The notes under the pieces are model-generated. The model ran no database searches. It was not told the DNA's origin and saw only the letters and a program-made list of their open reading frames with translations. Shown one piece after another: positions 36,165 through 47,264 of a stretch of DNA of 64,000 bases (positions are counted from its first letter, which is position 1; each line of letters begins with the position of its first letter). Both the position numbers and the translations under genes were made by a program. The stretch covers positions 17,042,536 to 17,106,535 of the forward strand of contig NC_019860.2 in assembly GCF_002234675.1 (NCBI RefSeq). The letters run 5' to 3'. The stretch comes from Oryzias latipes (Eukaryota > Chordata > Actinopteri > Beloniformes > Adrianichthyidae).

Positions 36165-36320
36165 TTCTTTTGATCCATTGTAAAAGCGTTCCCAGTGGTC
36201 TTTTAATTATGATTATGCTGTTTTTAGCCAAAATAAAAATAAGAAACGGGGTCGTTTTCTAGGACATAGATTCTGCGGAGCGGCAGTAGTTCATTAGAAA
36301 TTTACCTCTGAGTTGCCTCT
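36165..36320. mobile_element. Family A repeat, copy 6 (truncated)
   Basis: AAAGCGTTCCCAGTGGTCTT, TTTCTAGGACATAGATTCTG and TTTACCTCTGAGTTG match the first third of the copy at 36595, then the similarity stops abruptly. Confidence 0.6.
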
Positions 36321-36594
36321 AGCCATGTTTTTATTTTTTTCAAAATCAAAGTGCAACAAAATTAATACTACTCTTCTTTGTTTTGTATTTGGTTTCCAAT
36401 CCGTCTTAGTTTGTTTGTTTGAAAGCTGAAAATCACATAGAGAACATTTTGAGACCAGTTGAAAACAACTTTTGGACTTTTTGGGGAACAAAACCTGCTT
36501 TTATGGATGTTTTCAAGACATTTTTGACAATTGAGAACACAGCAAACCTTTCAAGACTTTTGGAATCCCATTAAAGTTTCCATGAAAGATCATC

Positions 36595-37000
36595 TTTGGT
36601 CTTGATCAGTGGTCTTTCAATTATTATTATGTCGTTTTTAGCCAGTCAATAAAACGTGTTGTTTTCCAGAACATAGTTTCTGCAGAGCTGCAGTAGTTTG
36701 TTGAAAATTTGCCTCTGAGTTGTGGGTGGAACTGCTGGCATAAGCAACCCCTTTATGTTGCTGAGAGCTCTCTGTTTACACTCTCTCCAGCTAACTTTCA
36801 GCCCCTAAAACCCCCAACCTAACATTGCTGGTGTAGTTTCCACGTCACAAATACGATCGTTATCAAACGGGATTTTTTCGTCCGCTCCTGATTCACATTG
36901 ATTTGAATAAAGAAATAGAAATGCAATTTCGAGCTTTATTTTCTTCATATCTATATTCAGAAAAATGCCACATGACCATGTTAAAAACACCAGGTTTTTT
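36595..37000. mobile_element. Family A repeat, copy 7 (reference copy)
   Basis: Family A is a roughly 600-750 bp non-coding element seen at least eight times in this window. Ordered landmarks in this copy: CAGTGGTCTTTCAATTATTA, CAGAACATAGTTTCTGCAG, TTTGCCTCTGAGTTGTGGG, GAGAGCTCTCTGTTTACAC, CGTCCGCTCCTGATTCACAT, GCCACATGACCATG. Comparing termini across copies (TTAAAGACCCACTTC at 29468, TTTAAGTCCCACTTCC at 43910) suggests terminal inverted repeats, hence a MITE. I could not name the family. Confidence 0.7.
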
Positions 37001-37829
37001 TCTTATAAATGCTCAGAGAGTAGATTTTTCAGATTTGATTAGTTTTTAGAGGCATAATTTAGTGTTCATTTCTCAATTATCTACTTTTGATTGAAGAATT
37101 TTACCAAAAATATTCGTTTACAGCAACCACATAAAGTTGTCTGTTAGTGGACATCCAACATTAAAGTGTAAACAAACACAAAATTATTCCATTCTGTTCA
37201 TAATCCAGTTTGTGCTGAGTCATTGCTTTTGTGTCACGCTGTCAAAACAAGCTGCAGGACGGGCAAACGCCACTTTGGATTAGGTATCTTCCACATAAAG
37301 CTCATGGTGTACCTAAGAACCCTTTCAATGTTTGGTTTTTCTCCTGAAGTGGTTGAGAAGCCTGATCATAAAAAAGCGGCTTTGACTTCTATGTGGACGC
37401 AGAAAATGGGGCAGTAAAATTCCACTAAACCAACGTTATTCGGCCCCAGAGGAACGGGGTTCTGTTGCCGAGGAGCGACCTCTCGTTGCACCACATCGTG
37501 TAAGTAGGCACAACTTCTGCACAGGTCAGCAGGCTGTCTCGTCAGCGGTTGCATCCCCAAAATCATTGCGTAACTCCAAAGACGCCGTCAAGACACGACA
37601 CGTTCTGACTCAAAGTGAAAGTGTCAAAAGACAAGGAGCGTCCGTCGTGGTGGGTTCAACTGGTTTTAGCAGCTTCCCTGGTGTTTGGAGGAAAACCCAT
37701 TTGAGAACTAATCTGTGGTGTAGATGAAAGTTGCCGCCCTGTCCTCTGGCGTCTGGCTGAGATTACGCAGCGAGGAGCACCGTCGTGCCTTGAGGCGGAG
37801 GTGCATCAAAAGCCGCTTTTGAACTGCCT

Positions 37830-37845
37830 CCCCCCCCCCCCCCCC
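37830..37845. repeat. Poly-C run (16 nt)
   Basis: Uninterrupted C run in otherwise ordinary sequence; length may be unreliable. Confidence 0.85.
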
Positions 37846-38479
37846 ATGTGTTTATAAAAACAACTCCTAGGAACACAAATCAGACACTGTGACTGTGTGT
37901 TGGGTACAAACTGTACCAAAAGGCTGACTCGCACACACCCCGTGTTTGAACTCCACCAGCTTTGGGTTGGCATCTTCAGATGCATGTAAGGCTTAATACA
38001 ATCAGGTGATAGCATTAATCAATGTGCTTTTGTAAGCTGTTTTTGCTCTAGTTTATTTTGAAAATGTCACCACAAACTCAAAAACTCTCCAAAATTTGCG
38101 TCTAGTAGCAGGTAAAAATAAATTTGGGGCACAGTTTCTGTCAATCAGTCTCTGGATATTCTACGTATCTGCTTTTCAGGTTATCTGTTCTGTCCTGGTT
38201 TGGCCCCTTTTTGTTGCTCCCATGGGTTTGTCATGTTTCAGTTTATTTATTAAATGTTTTTTCCGTTACTAAGCCAAGTCTCCTGCATTTTGGTTCCTAC
38301 ACCACTAGTTCCTGACAGAATGACCTGACCACCTTAGACCCAGCAGGAGATTTTTCTCTGCAGTGGCAGGTTTTTTTTTTGCCACTGCACGTAGGGTGGG
38401 TTTTCCTGCAGGAATGTTAACTTCATGCCTTTCCATGTCCACCCAATCCGCTCCTGAGGGGATCGCCAGGGCTATCTTT

Positions 38480-39413
38480 CCTGTTTCCTGTTGCTGTGGA
38501 GGGTCACTGGGGCTACTCCTCTTCATGTGTCTGTTCTTGAGGCTCACTGGGACCACTCCTTTTCATGGGGCTGTTCCTGAGGAGGGTCACCGGGACCGCT
38601 CCTCTTCGTGTGTCTCTTCCTGAAGCTCACCGGGACCGCTCCTCTTCATGTTTCTGTTATTAAGGAGGATCACCGGGACCACTCCTCTTCGTGTGTCTCT
38701 TCCTGAAGCTCACCGGGACCGCTCCTCTTCATGTTTCTGTTATTAAGGAGGATCACCGGGACCACTCCTCTTCAAGTTTCTTTTATTAAGGAGGGTCCCC
38801 GGGGCCACTCCTCTTTGTGTGTCTCTTCCTGAAGCTCACTGGGACCGCTCCTCTTCCTGTTTCTGTTATTAAGGAGGATCACTGGGACCACTCCTCTTCG
38901 TGTGTCTCTTCCTGAAGCTCACCGGGACCGCTCCTCTTCATGTTTCTGTTATTAAGGAGGATCACCGGGACCACTCCTCTTCGTGTGTCTCTTCCTGAAG
39001 CTCACCGGGACCGCTCCTCTTCATGTTTCTGTTATTAAGGAGGATCACCGGGACCACTCCTCTTCGTGTGTCTCTTCCTGAAGCTCACCGGGACCGCTCC
39101 TCTTCATGTTTCTGTTATTAAGGAGGATCACCGGGACCACTCCTCTTCAAGTTTCTTTTATTAAGGAGGGTCCCCGGGGCCACTCCTCTTCGTGTGTCTC
39201 TTCCTGAAGCTCACCGGGACCGCTCCTCTTCATGTTTCTGTTATTAAGGAGGATCACCGGGACCACTCCTCTTCAAGTTTCTTTTATTAAGGAGGGTCCC
39301 CGGGGCCACTCCTCTTTGTGTGTCTCTTCCTGAAGCTCACTGGGACCGCTCCTCTTCCTGTTTCTGTTATTAAGGAGGGTCCCCGGGGCCACTCCTCTTC
39401 GTGTGTCTCTTCC
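38480..39413. repeat. Minisatellite, left block (about 41-bp monomers)
   Basis: About 22 tandem monomers with core TCACCGGGACC(A/G)CTCCTCTTC. In the middle of the array monomers alternate 40 bp (GTGTGTCTCTTCCTGAAGC tail) and 43 bp (ATGTTTCTGTTATTAAGGAG tail), making an 83-bp higher-order unit. A third variant carries TCCCCGGGGCC. The array is cut at 39413 by a transposon-like insert and continues at 40904. Confidence 0.92.
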
Positions 39414-40903
39414 CAGGGGTTGACATAGCCCAGAAATTTGCACTGGCCCACAGGGCCAGTAGGTTTTGAAAGTTACTGGCCCTGCCTGAAAGTTACTGGC
39501 CCGACACTGCACACAGCTCCGCAGGTGCTTGCAACTTTAGGGGGGTCTGGGGGCATGCCCCCCCGGAAAATTTTAATATGGGGAAATTTGGTGCATTCTG
39601 GTGACATCTAACACTAATTTATACACTTTTCAATGACTGAAAATAGAGCATATCAAACTTAAATCTGCTCTAGTCTGTTTCAGATGTTTTGAAGAGAGCG
39701 CTGCAGTGAAGTAGGTAACACTAGTTAAGAAGTTTTCATGCTGCCCAGGGCTCCAGACTAACTTTTTTCACTAGGAGCACAGTGGCCCCCAACTGAAAAT
39801 TTTAGGGGCACAACCAGAAAATTTAGGGGCGCATACCGTAAATCAACATGCTAACCAAATCTACTAATTTCCACTGTATTACTATTAATAAATACTTTAA
39901 TAATAGATGCAAAAATTACAATGTGCCGTTTGAAATTCAGTGTCACATTTTATTCTGCACTTTTGAAAATGCAACAAGGTAAACTGACAAAAGCATCGCT
40001 GTCACGATACAACGATACAAGCAGCGTTGTATCGGAGATTTTATTTCTAGGCCATATCACCCAGCACTACTTTAGTTACTTAATTAAATTAAATAATTGA
40101 AAAATTAAATAAAATTAAATTACTGAGATCATTCAGCTAACTAGAAATACTTACTGCTTACAGTGTTGTAAAGAAAAAGAAAATTAAGTAGTTTGACATT
40201 ATACTCCATTTGACTCTGAGATTCAGGTATTTTGAGTTGCCTTTGATTCTTTGACATTCAGCTTAAAGCTTAGTGCATACAGTTTCATCTTCAATGCATT
40301 CATTAAATATCTTGCTGTCCATACTACTAATTAATAACTACTAACATATTCCTATCTATTCCTGCCATGTCTTCCACATCTCTGACATGCTTCAGTCTCT
40401 CTTCAGTGACGGTGTTGGATTTATGATCATCGCGGTCAAAAACCACCAGGGGATGCGCTGATATGTGTGTCAGTTTAAATATATCTGCATAAAATGTAAT
40501 AATAACCCACTGGCTTGTTCCTTCGTTGTTGCTGTTTAACATTGTTTAGTATTGAATTGTTACATTCAATAAAGTTTGTAAAAAAAAGTAGAGTGAGCGC
40601 GTGCCGCGTGGTGCTCGGCAGTGACAGCCGCGCGCGCAGGTGGGAGAGGAGGAGAAGAGTGATAAAAGGTTTCCCATAGAAACCCTTGAAGTCTGAACAC
40701 AGGACTAGCAGAAAAAGTGAATTATAAAGACGAGGTAAATCTACACGTTTTCGCAAAATATACTTTATTGAAAAAGGTGAAAAATGTATTAATTGTTAGA
40801 TATTTTAGTGGCCCGAGTGGACAAGTAAAAAATAAAGTCTTGTGGTCCGTACTGCTCGAAAAACAGGACCGGGCCAGCGGACAAATGGCTATGTCGAGCC
40901 CTG
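39414..40903. mobile_element. hAT5-like non-autonomous element (1490 bp) inside the minisatellite
   Basis: The left end CAGGGGTTGACATAGC and right end GCTATGTCGAGCCCTG are inverted repeats (14 of 16 match). The minisatellite motif CTTCC is duplicated on both sides (39409-39413 and 40904-40908), a 5-bp target-site duplication. The uninterrupted array motif elsewhere proves the insertion point. CAGGG ends are hAT-like; a 5-bp duplication fits the hAT5 group better than the usual 8 bp. No transposase is recognisable. A second end-like sequence, CAGGGCTCCAGACTAAC at 39746, hints at nesting. Confidence 0.82.
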
Positions 40904-41155
40904 CTTCCTGAAGCTCACTGGGACCGCTCCTCTTCCTGTTTCTGTTATTAAGGAGGGTCCCCGGGGCCACTCCTCTTCATGGGTCTGTTATTAAGGGGGT
41001 CACCAGGGCTGGTCCTCTACATGGGTCTGTTATTAAGGGGGTCACCAGGGCTGGTCCTCTACATGGGTCTGTTATTAAGGGGGTCACCAGGGCTGGTCCT
41101 CTACATGGGTCTGTTATTAAGGGGGTCACCAGGGCTGGTCCTCTACATGTTTCTG
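40904..41155. repeat. Minisatellite, right block (42-bp monomers)
   Basis: Continuation of the array after the insert. Its last part is four nearly identical 42-bp units with TTATTAAGGGGGTCACCAGG and GCTGGTCCTCTAC. Because 42 is a multiple of three, the units read open as a repeating 14-residue peptide, but nothing suggests translation. Confidence 0.9.
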
Positions 41156-41509
41156 TTATTATTAAATTATTACGGGATGGCCATGGGTCCTATTTTGGCC
41201 ATTTTGTGAAGTGTGAAATTTGGTGATTTCCACATTTATGCGCAACATAAACTTTAGTTTGAGCGATCTTCACAAAATTTCCCACACATGCCACCAGGTT
41301 GAGTCTACAACCACAACCAAAGTTTTGTTGACCTTCGACCTCAGGAAGAGGCCACCATCTTGAATTTATCAAAAAACTACATCACCTTTAGGAGCAGCTA
41401 CAATGTGTACTCCTCCTAGGATTCAATTGCCTCCTAACTCCTTGAGCACCATTGGGAAGCTACTTGGGATAAAATATTAGAAATAAAGTTTGTAGATTTT
41501 GAACGGCAG

Positions 41510-41730
41510 GGAGCCGGTTTAGCTCGTGCTGGTTTGCGGTGCCTTCCGTCCGTGAAACCAGGGTTCGACTCCGGGCTGCTCCCTGTTCCCTTCTCCACCT
41601 CTGTGCCGGTTCCAAGCCCGGTTTGAGAAGGTTGCGTCAGGAAGGGCATCCGGCGTAAAACATTGCCAAGTTTACCATGCGACTTGTTCGCTGTGGCGAC
41701 CCCTGATGGGAAAAGCCGAAAGAGACACAC
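41510..41730 (+). mobile_element. tRNA-derived SINE, full length, with 16-bp target-site duplication
   Basis: The 5' head of about 74 bp folds like a tRNA: acceptor pairing of GGAGC with GCTCC, A-box-like TAGCTCGTGCTGG and B box GGGTTCGACTCC, an RNA polymerase III promoter. The body contains AAGGGCATCCGGCGTAAAA and GTGGCGACCCCTGATGGGAA. Identical AGATTTTGAACGGCAG duplications flank it (41494-41509 and 41731-41746), so the insertion is recent. This is not a functional tRNA gene. Confidence 0.9.
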
Positions 41731-42689
41731 AGATTTTGAACGGCAGTAGCATGTCCAGCTCACTAAAACTGTTGTTGCCCTTTTTTTATTAGAAGGTAAA
41801 GGCAACACAAGGCAATTTTTTTTGTATAGAACAATTCGTACACAAAGTAATTTAAAGAATGGAATAGTGTGAAAATGTATTCCATAAATCCTTGGCTGAA
41901 GTTGAAAAACACAACATACTATATAAACATATAAGGAATGTTCGGTTGGCAACAAAAAAAATCTCTGTTGCCAAGGAAATCCCAACGTGTACCTTTGCTG
42001 ATTCTTCTAAAAGATACACAGACCTGTTCATCACCCCCAGACGATCAAAAAATTGAATGGTTGCTATGGAGATCAACCAACAGAAAAGCAGCCATTTTGA
42101 TAAGTGTTGTGCCTGCAGGTCACACGACGCTGCTTGTGGCTTTAATCTTCCTTTCATCTTCTTGAGTTGAGTTGTCGGTACAAGATTTTCTAGAAAAACT
42201 TGTCATGGTCTTATCCCATTTGTGGTGTGTACATTTGTAACATAGTTACATTGAGGAAGTCAACTAAAAAATGCTGTTTGGAATTTGGCATGGAGCTTCT
42301 TGATGTGTTTCCACTTTGAGTCAACTTGAAGAATAGTGGCAATACTTTAATTTCCTTTGTTGTGAAGCGCTCCAACACACGCCATGCATGCTTTTACACT
42401 AGCTACGTTTGGTTCATTGAAAGTTTCACACCTCTATTTAGTTTGATCTGCTTTCACACAGTGACACACAGTCAAAACAACTCCTCCATTGGGGGCGGTA
42501 TTCCCTAAAAACAATGACTGCAAAGAAAAGACAGCATGAAGAAGAAGCTAAGTGCTGATAGTTCTGTTAAGTGCTGAGATTTCTAGCTCCAAACAGGGCA
42601 CATTTTTTTTTGTATATTTAGTCTTTATTCGGATTTGCAAAGGGGTTCCTTCACACTACTGCCTAACTATGGAAGCAACCCAAATCTGG

Positions 42690-42880
42690 GGATCCCTGCA
42701 TAAAACACCGGATTGTGTCAAGAAGGGCATCTGGCGTAAAAGTCTCTGCCAAACCACCAGTGCAACTCAGTGAAGATTCAAGATTCAAGAAGATTTATTT
42801 GTCATTGTCAGTGAAACAACGAAAATACGAAGCTGACTTGCAGTGGCGACGCCTGATAGGACATGCCGAACGCTGAAAAA
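42690..42880 (+). mobile_element. tRNA-SINE body fragment with nested insert
   Basis: AGAAGGGCATCTGGCGTAAA and CAGTGGCGACGCCTGATAGG match the body of the SINE at 41510. Between them lies about 65 bp (about 42772-42838) starting AGATTCAAGATTCAAGAAG with TTTATTTGTCATTGTCA, probably another short element. The tRNA head is missing. Confidence 0.65.
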
Positions 42881-43899
42881 CAACAACTTATGTCACAACA
42901 ACTGGAGCAATAGGGAAGAGCCAGATGGGTAGTGAATGAATTGGGATTTGATTTCCTCTGCCTTGATCTGGCTAGTCCAGCTTGCATTCACACTGTAGAG
43001 AACCACACCAAAGTTCACTTGCAGGTGAACCAAGACCCTCATTTCAATGTGAATTCGGCCTTCATTGCTCGGTTTAGATTACTTATGACTCTTTTAAATC
43101 TAACCAAACAAGTTGAGAAAACAAACTGATGTGGACAAAACAGACAAGTGTAAACCATGAAGCCTCATCCCTAAGTCACTGTATGAAATGAGTTAAATGG
43201 TATTAGGGGTGTTTTATTTTGAAAAAAGAGGCTCCTGTTTGTATGTTTAGCAATTGTTACAGTTTGCGATCATAAACCTGCTACAAAGTCCTTGTATATA
43301 ACACTAGGCTAATGTTAATGGCTAACATCATTAACCATGGATAAAAGCCTGACATCAGTCATTTCAGTCTAATGTCAAACTGACATGAAGGCAGTTAAGA
43401 ACACGCATGTAATAAAGAATTCTTATCAGCGTTTGGTTTGCAAAGCTTTTATTGTATCAGTAATCTGTTGTTCAAGTAAACATCTGTTGTTTTACCGGTA
43501 CTCATTATCCCTTCTTCACTTTCCTGCGACTGGATAAGAATGGTACTCAATTTCTTCCCCCTTGTTTTTTTAATGGTTCAATAAATTTCTGCAGAGCAAA
43601 ATTTTGTTTCAATAACAGACAAACAATCGGGGCTAACAGGTGAAGAACAAGCTTTAGTGGTTAAGATTACTGCTTTAAAAAAGTAGAGAAGTCAAATCTA
43701 CAAAAAAAACCTGTAAGAAATTGGCCCATTGTTAATAATAGATTTTGAGAATTGTGGCCTGACGGCAAACAGCTAAAGCTGAGAAGCTAGAAGTTATTTT
43801 TCTGTCAACATTATAAAAAATTTTAAACATCTTTATCACAAACCCTGAATCAGAGGATTGGTGATAAAATATGTACCTGGTAATCATGGATCCTTTTTA

Positions 43900-43975
43900 T
43901 TTGAAACCTTTAAGTCCCACTTCCATCACCTTTTGTTCTATTTTCAAAGCATTCCCAGTGGTCTTTTAAATCGAA
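43900..43975. mobile_element. Family A terminal fragment, copy 8
   Basis: CTTTAAGTCCCACTTCCATC, TTCTATTTTCAAAGCATTCC and CAGTGGTCTTTTAA form one end of family A; the rest is absent. Confidence 0.55.
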
Positions 43976-46119
43976 ACGTTTTCAGGCAGAGTTCCGGTTG
44001 TCAAACCAAGCCAGTAAACAAACTCGGGTGTGGACCAAACAGCGCAGTGTGAACAGGGTCATGTTTTCCACATCCACATGGAAGAGATCGGAAAACCTTT
44101 CTAGTGTAGGATTTAATTTTTGTCAAGAAAGTCATAGATTTTATACGAACGCCTTCCTCTGAAAACGTTTGAAAACATTCATTTGTACTTTTTGTTGAAC
44201 TTAAAAAAAACTAAAGAACTTGAATGTGACATCAACCAGTAGGGGAGCATTGTGTGTTTGACAGCCGTCTCGCTGTGAACGAAAAGCCTGGGACATGCAG
44301 GAACTATTTGACTGCACTCTGTTCCCTACAAGAGAGGCTTTCTCGGGCCCACATCAGCATTCAAGAAACATCCTTCCTGGTTGTCCTTCTCCTCCCCTTC
44401 CCCTTTCATCCCTGGTGCAAGCTGATGCACGCCACGGAAGCATTGACGTCAGTTGTTTACTGTCTTGTAGGTTGCCTCTCTTTGCAGAGCAGCATCGCAG
44501 CCAGCAGGTCTTATGTAACCCCCTCCCCCCAGTTTGCTGCATGACCGCCACTTCACTGTTTTGCCTAAGCCTGCAAAGCACTCCTCTTTACACGCAGGTG
44601 CGTGGACATACTGTACACAAACACACACACACTGCCTTTGTGAGTATTTTTGACAACACAAAAAGCTGGATTTCTGACACAAATGGTGGACCCCGACACT
44701 CTTCTGCCAACTCCACACATTTTCCAGGGTCCTCCACTGCAGCAGCAGCAGAAAAGTAAACAACTCTTAGTGTGACTCAGGCCTTACTGCTGCCAAGCTC
44801 CTCCTGCTGGCAAACAGCGCCTCCTTCTGGCTTCAGGAAGCCGCTTCCGCCACCAAATAAGGTCTACTGAGGAGGCAAAACAGACGCCAAGCTCTGTTTT
44901 CCTTTTACAGATACATAATTATGGCTTCCCCGCTGACTGTGTTTGTGTCTGTAAAACAGAAACCAAATCAAATATAATAACAGAAAGGTTTTTGGATTTA
45001 AAAAAGCAATGATTTGATTGGGTCAAAAGTTACATAAAATATTTTGACAGTCTTTGAATTTTCTCAAATTCAAAAATTTCAAAGTACCGTCTTTTTGAAT
45101 TGAGATATTTACTTTTCCTAAAATGCTGCATCCATGGATCCATATTGCACGACTAGATTGTAGATAAAATGATGATTTCTGAGCACCGGATGTGCATCAG
45201 GCCGTGCAAAAAAGTCAAACCAATGCATCAACAATGAAAAAGAACAAATATGAAATTATTTTTGTGTTAAAAAACGTATTTTGGTTCTCACCTGTACCCC
45301 TTTTTTGAAGGTTTAAAGCTTGTTTTGCTCTCTAAAATGGTTTAAATAAAAAAAAAAGGTAGGAGCTTAGTAGGGTGTCATGTGGTACCCCACAAATAAT
45401 AAGGAATCTAGAGCAAGAAACAATCAAAGTGGGCATGAATCTACAAATGGTAGGGTCGGTGGGTTTAGTACATTCAACAAAATAGTCTTGAAATTAATTA
45501 CTTTTTGTCTAAGACTTATTTTTTTTCCAAGAATAGTTTTATCTTTTAAACATTTCTCCTGAAGCTTTGTAAACTTTAAAGCAGAAAGTTAAAACAAAAA
45601 TCCTGGGCTACCCAAGAGTGAGAAACTAGTCTGAATAGGGCATGGGAAGGTTTATTGCTTCCTTATGCAAAAAATCACAAGGAATCATGACCAAAAACAG
45701 TATTTTTGTTTTTTAATTTGCCTCCAGGACCAGTTTCTTGCACTTAAAACCCTAATTTACAGTTTTCCTCGTCAAGCATTACAGTAAAAAAACAAAACAG
45801 ATAAGATTTAATATTTTTTGGCAACAAGCTGGCTTTTGTTTTCTTTTTATCTGTTACTGGCAGTTTCTGACTGTTTCTGACTCGGCATTGATGGTAGGCA
45901 ATCTGACTGCAGCTTTTCTGCAGTGCGGCGTCTCACTGACCCCCTCTGCTGGTCATTGCGGGCGTGACACTCTGTTGCTTAAAATTAAAATTAAGAACAT
46001 AAACATTTAACAAAATTAACAATCTTCACTAAATACATATATGCGGTGAAAGGGTGAAAATGCTAAAAATAAAATAAAAGAAGAAAACAACGACGTCAAT
46101 TACAACGACGGCCGGTAGG

Positions 46120-46254
46120 AACGAATTCTCTGCCTTTGTTGTTTCCGGGGGGAACCTATTAGAAGATGGAACTAGAAATGTAAACATTACAAACGAAGGC
46201 GGAGGGCTATTTGATTTTAAAAGTTATTTGGGGGGGGGAAGAGCAAACAGCACG
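46120..46254 (+). other. Possible lig4 5' non-coding exon
   Basis: A patch of higher GC content with CpGs about 1.1 kb before the lig4 coding exon, ending at AGCACG|GTGAGC, a good donor. Vertebrate LIG4 has non-coding first exons spliced to an acceptor a few bases before the ATG, and such an acceptor (GGACACAG) exists at 47256-47263. Support is by position and splice signals only. Confidence 0.35.
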
Positions 46255-47264
46255 GTGAGCATTTAACATTATCTATTAATTATAGTATTTTAGGATTTCA
46301 GAGTGTTTAAAAAACGTGATTCTACAACGAGCTGTCGTCTAAAGCGGTTAGAGTTGTTTAAGCCTTTATTGACAAAACAAAAAACAGTTTACTTAAATTT
46401 AAACTGACGAACTTTAAAACTCATGTTTTAAGTGGAATTTTTAGCGCGTTAATTTGTTTTATCCTAAAGTTCCACACTTACACGAAAAACAGTTTTGCTT
46501 CATCTTTTCAACAAAAAAAAACTTTATTGCAAAATGAGGACTAACACAATCCTTATTCCAAATAAAACTTTATATACAAATTTGGATTTATTTATTTTAA
46601 GGTGTGTTTTGTTTTTATTTTATTAATGACGTTTTTGCAAATTTCTGATTTATCAGAAAGAGTTATATTACTGCCAGTAAATGTAATAAAAAAATGTATT
46701 ATTCCCACAATTATGCATAAAAAAATAGCCTTTCAGCGTAAACTGTTTGTGACAAACATAAAGAGTAAACGCAGAATTCAAGTTTTAAATTAAGTCCAGT
46801 CCTGATAGATCCTGTCAATTGTCAGTCAACAACTTCAATATAAATAGTGTTTTAAATTAAGATTTACTCGATTGTATTGGATTTTTCTTAATGCTTGAAA
46901 GTCATGTCAAAAGAAAATGGCAAGTTTAGGGCAACGCGGATGGAAAAAATATTGTTTTTCTTCACGTTTTATAAGATTATTACTGAAAATCTGAACGTGA
47001 TAGTTGTTTGCTCATTTTTCAAGGACATTTCTGAAACCTTGTGCATTTTTTTGCGTGTGTATTTATTACTATCACCAATCCGGGGCTAACCCATCCACTC
47101 TAAACTGGTCAAACTTCATTTTTTTTTACTTTTGGCTTTTTATTTCACAGAAATTTGGATGCTAAACTTTTAATAAAAGGGTTGTATTTGGGGGAAAGCA
47201 ACTGTTTTGCGTTTGTGTTTTTTGCGGCTAACTGAAATTTTCTCCCGTGTATTGCGGACACAGG

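Larger units (their letters stand above)
19206..46119. other. 27-kb intergenic spacer irs2 to lig4
   Basis: No conserved protein gene is recognisable on either strand; open frames are short and lack known domains. It is rich in MITE families A, B and C, a tRNA-SINE, hAT-like insertions, a minisatellite and mononucleotide runs, listed separately. Several non-repetitive segments (22080-22270, 26040-26300, 27840-28160, 29150-29275, 30060-30240, 30510-30660) might be regulatory. In human the corresponding interval carries MYO16, TNFSF13B and ABHD13; none is seen here. Confidence 0.6.

Noticed and set aside
40979..41209. Repetitive 76-residue protein (14-residue repeat)
   Set aside because: It is simply the 42-bp minisatellite read in an open phase; no start context, no homologue.
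41509..41583. tRNA gene
   Set aside because: The fold and B box are tRNA-like, but it is the head of a SINE with body, tail and target-site duplications; the anticodon arm is not convincing.
47247..47264. Six-residue N-terminal extension of lig4
   Set aside because: It lies across a likely splice acceptor (CAG at 47261-47263), so is intronic in the mRNA.
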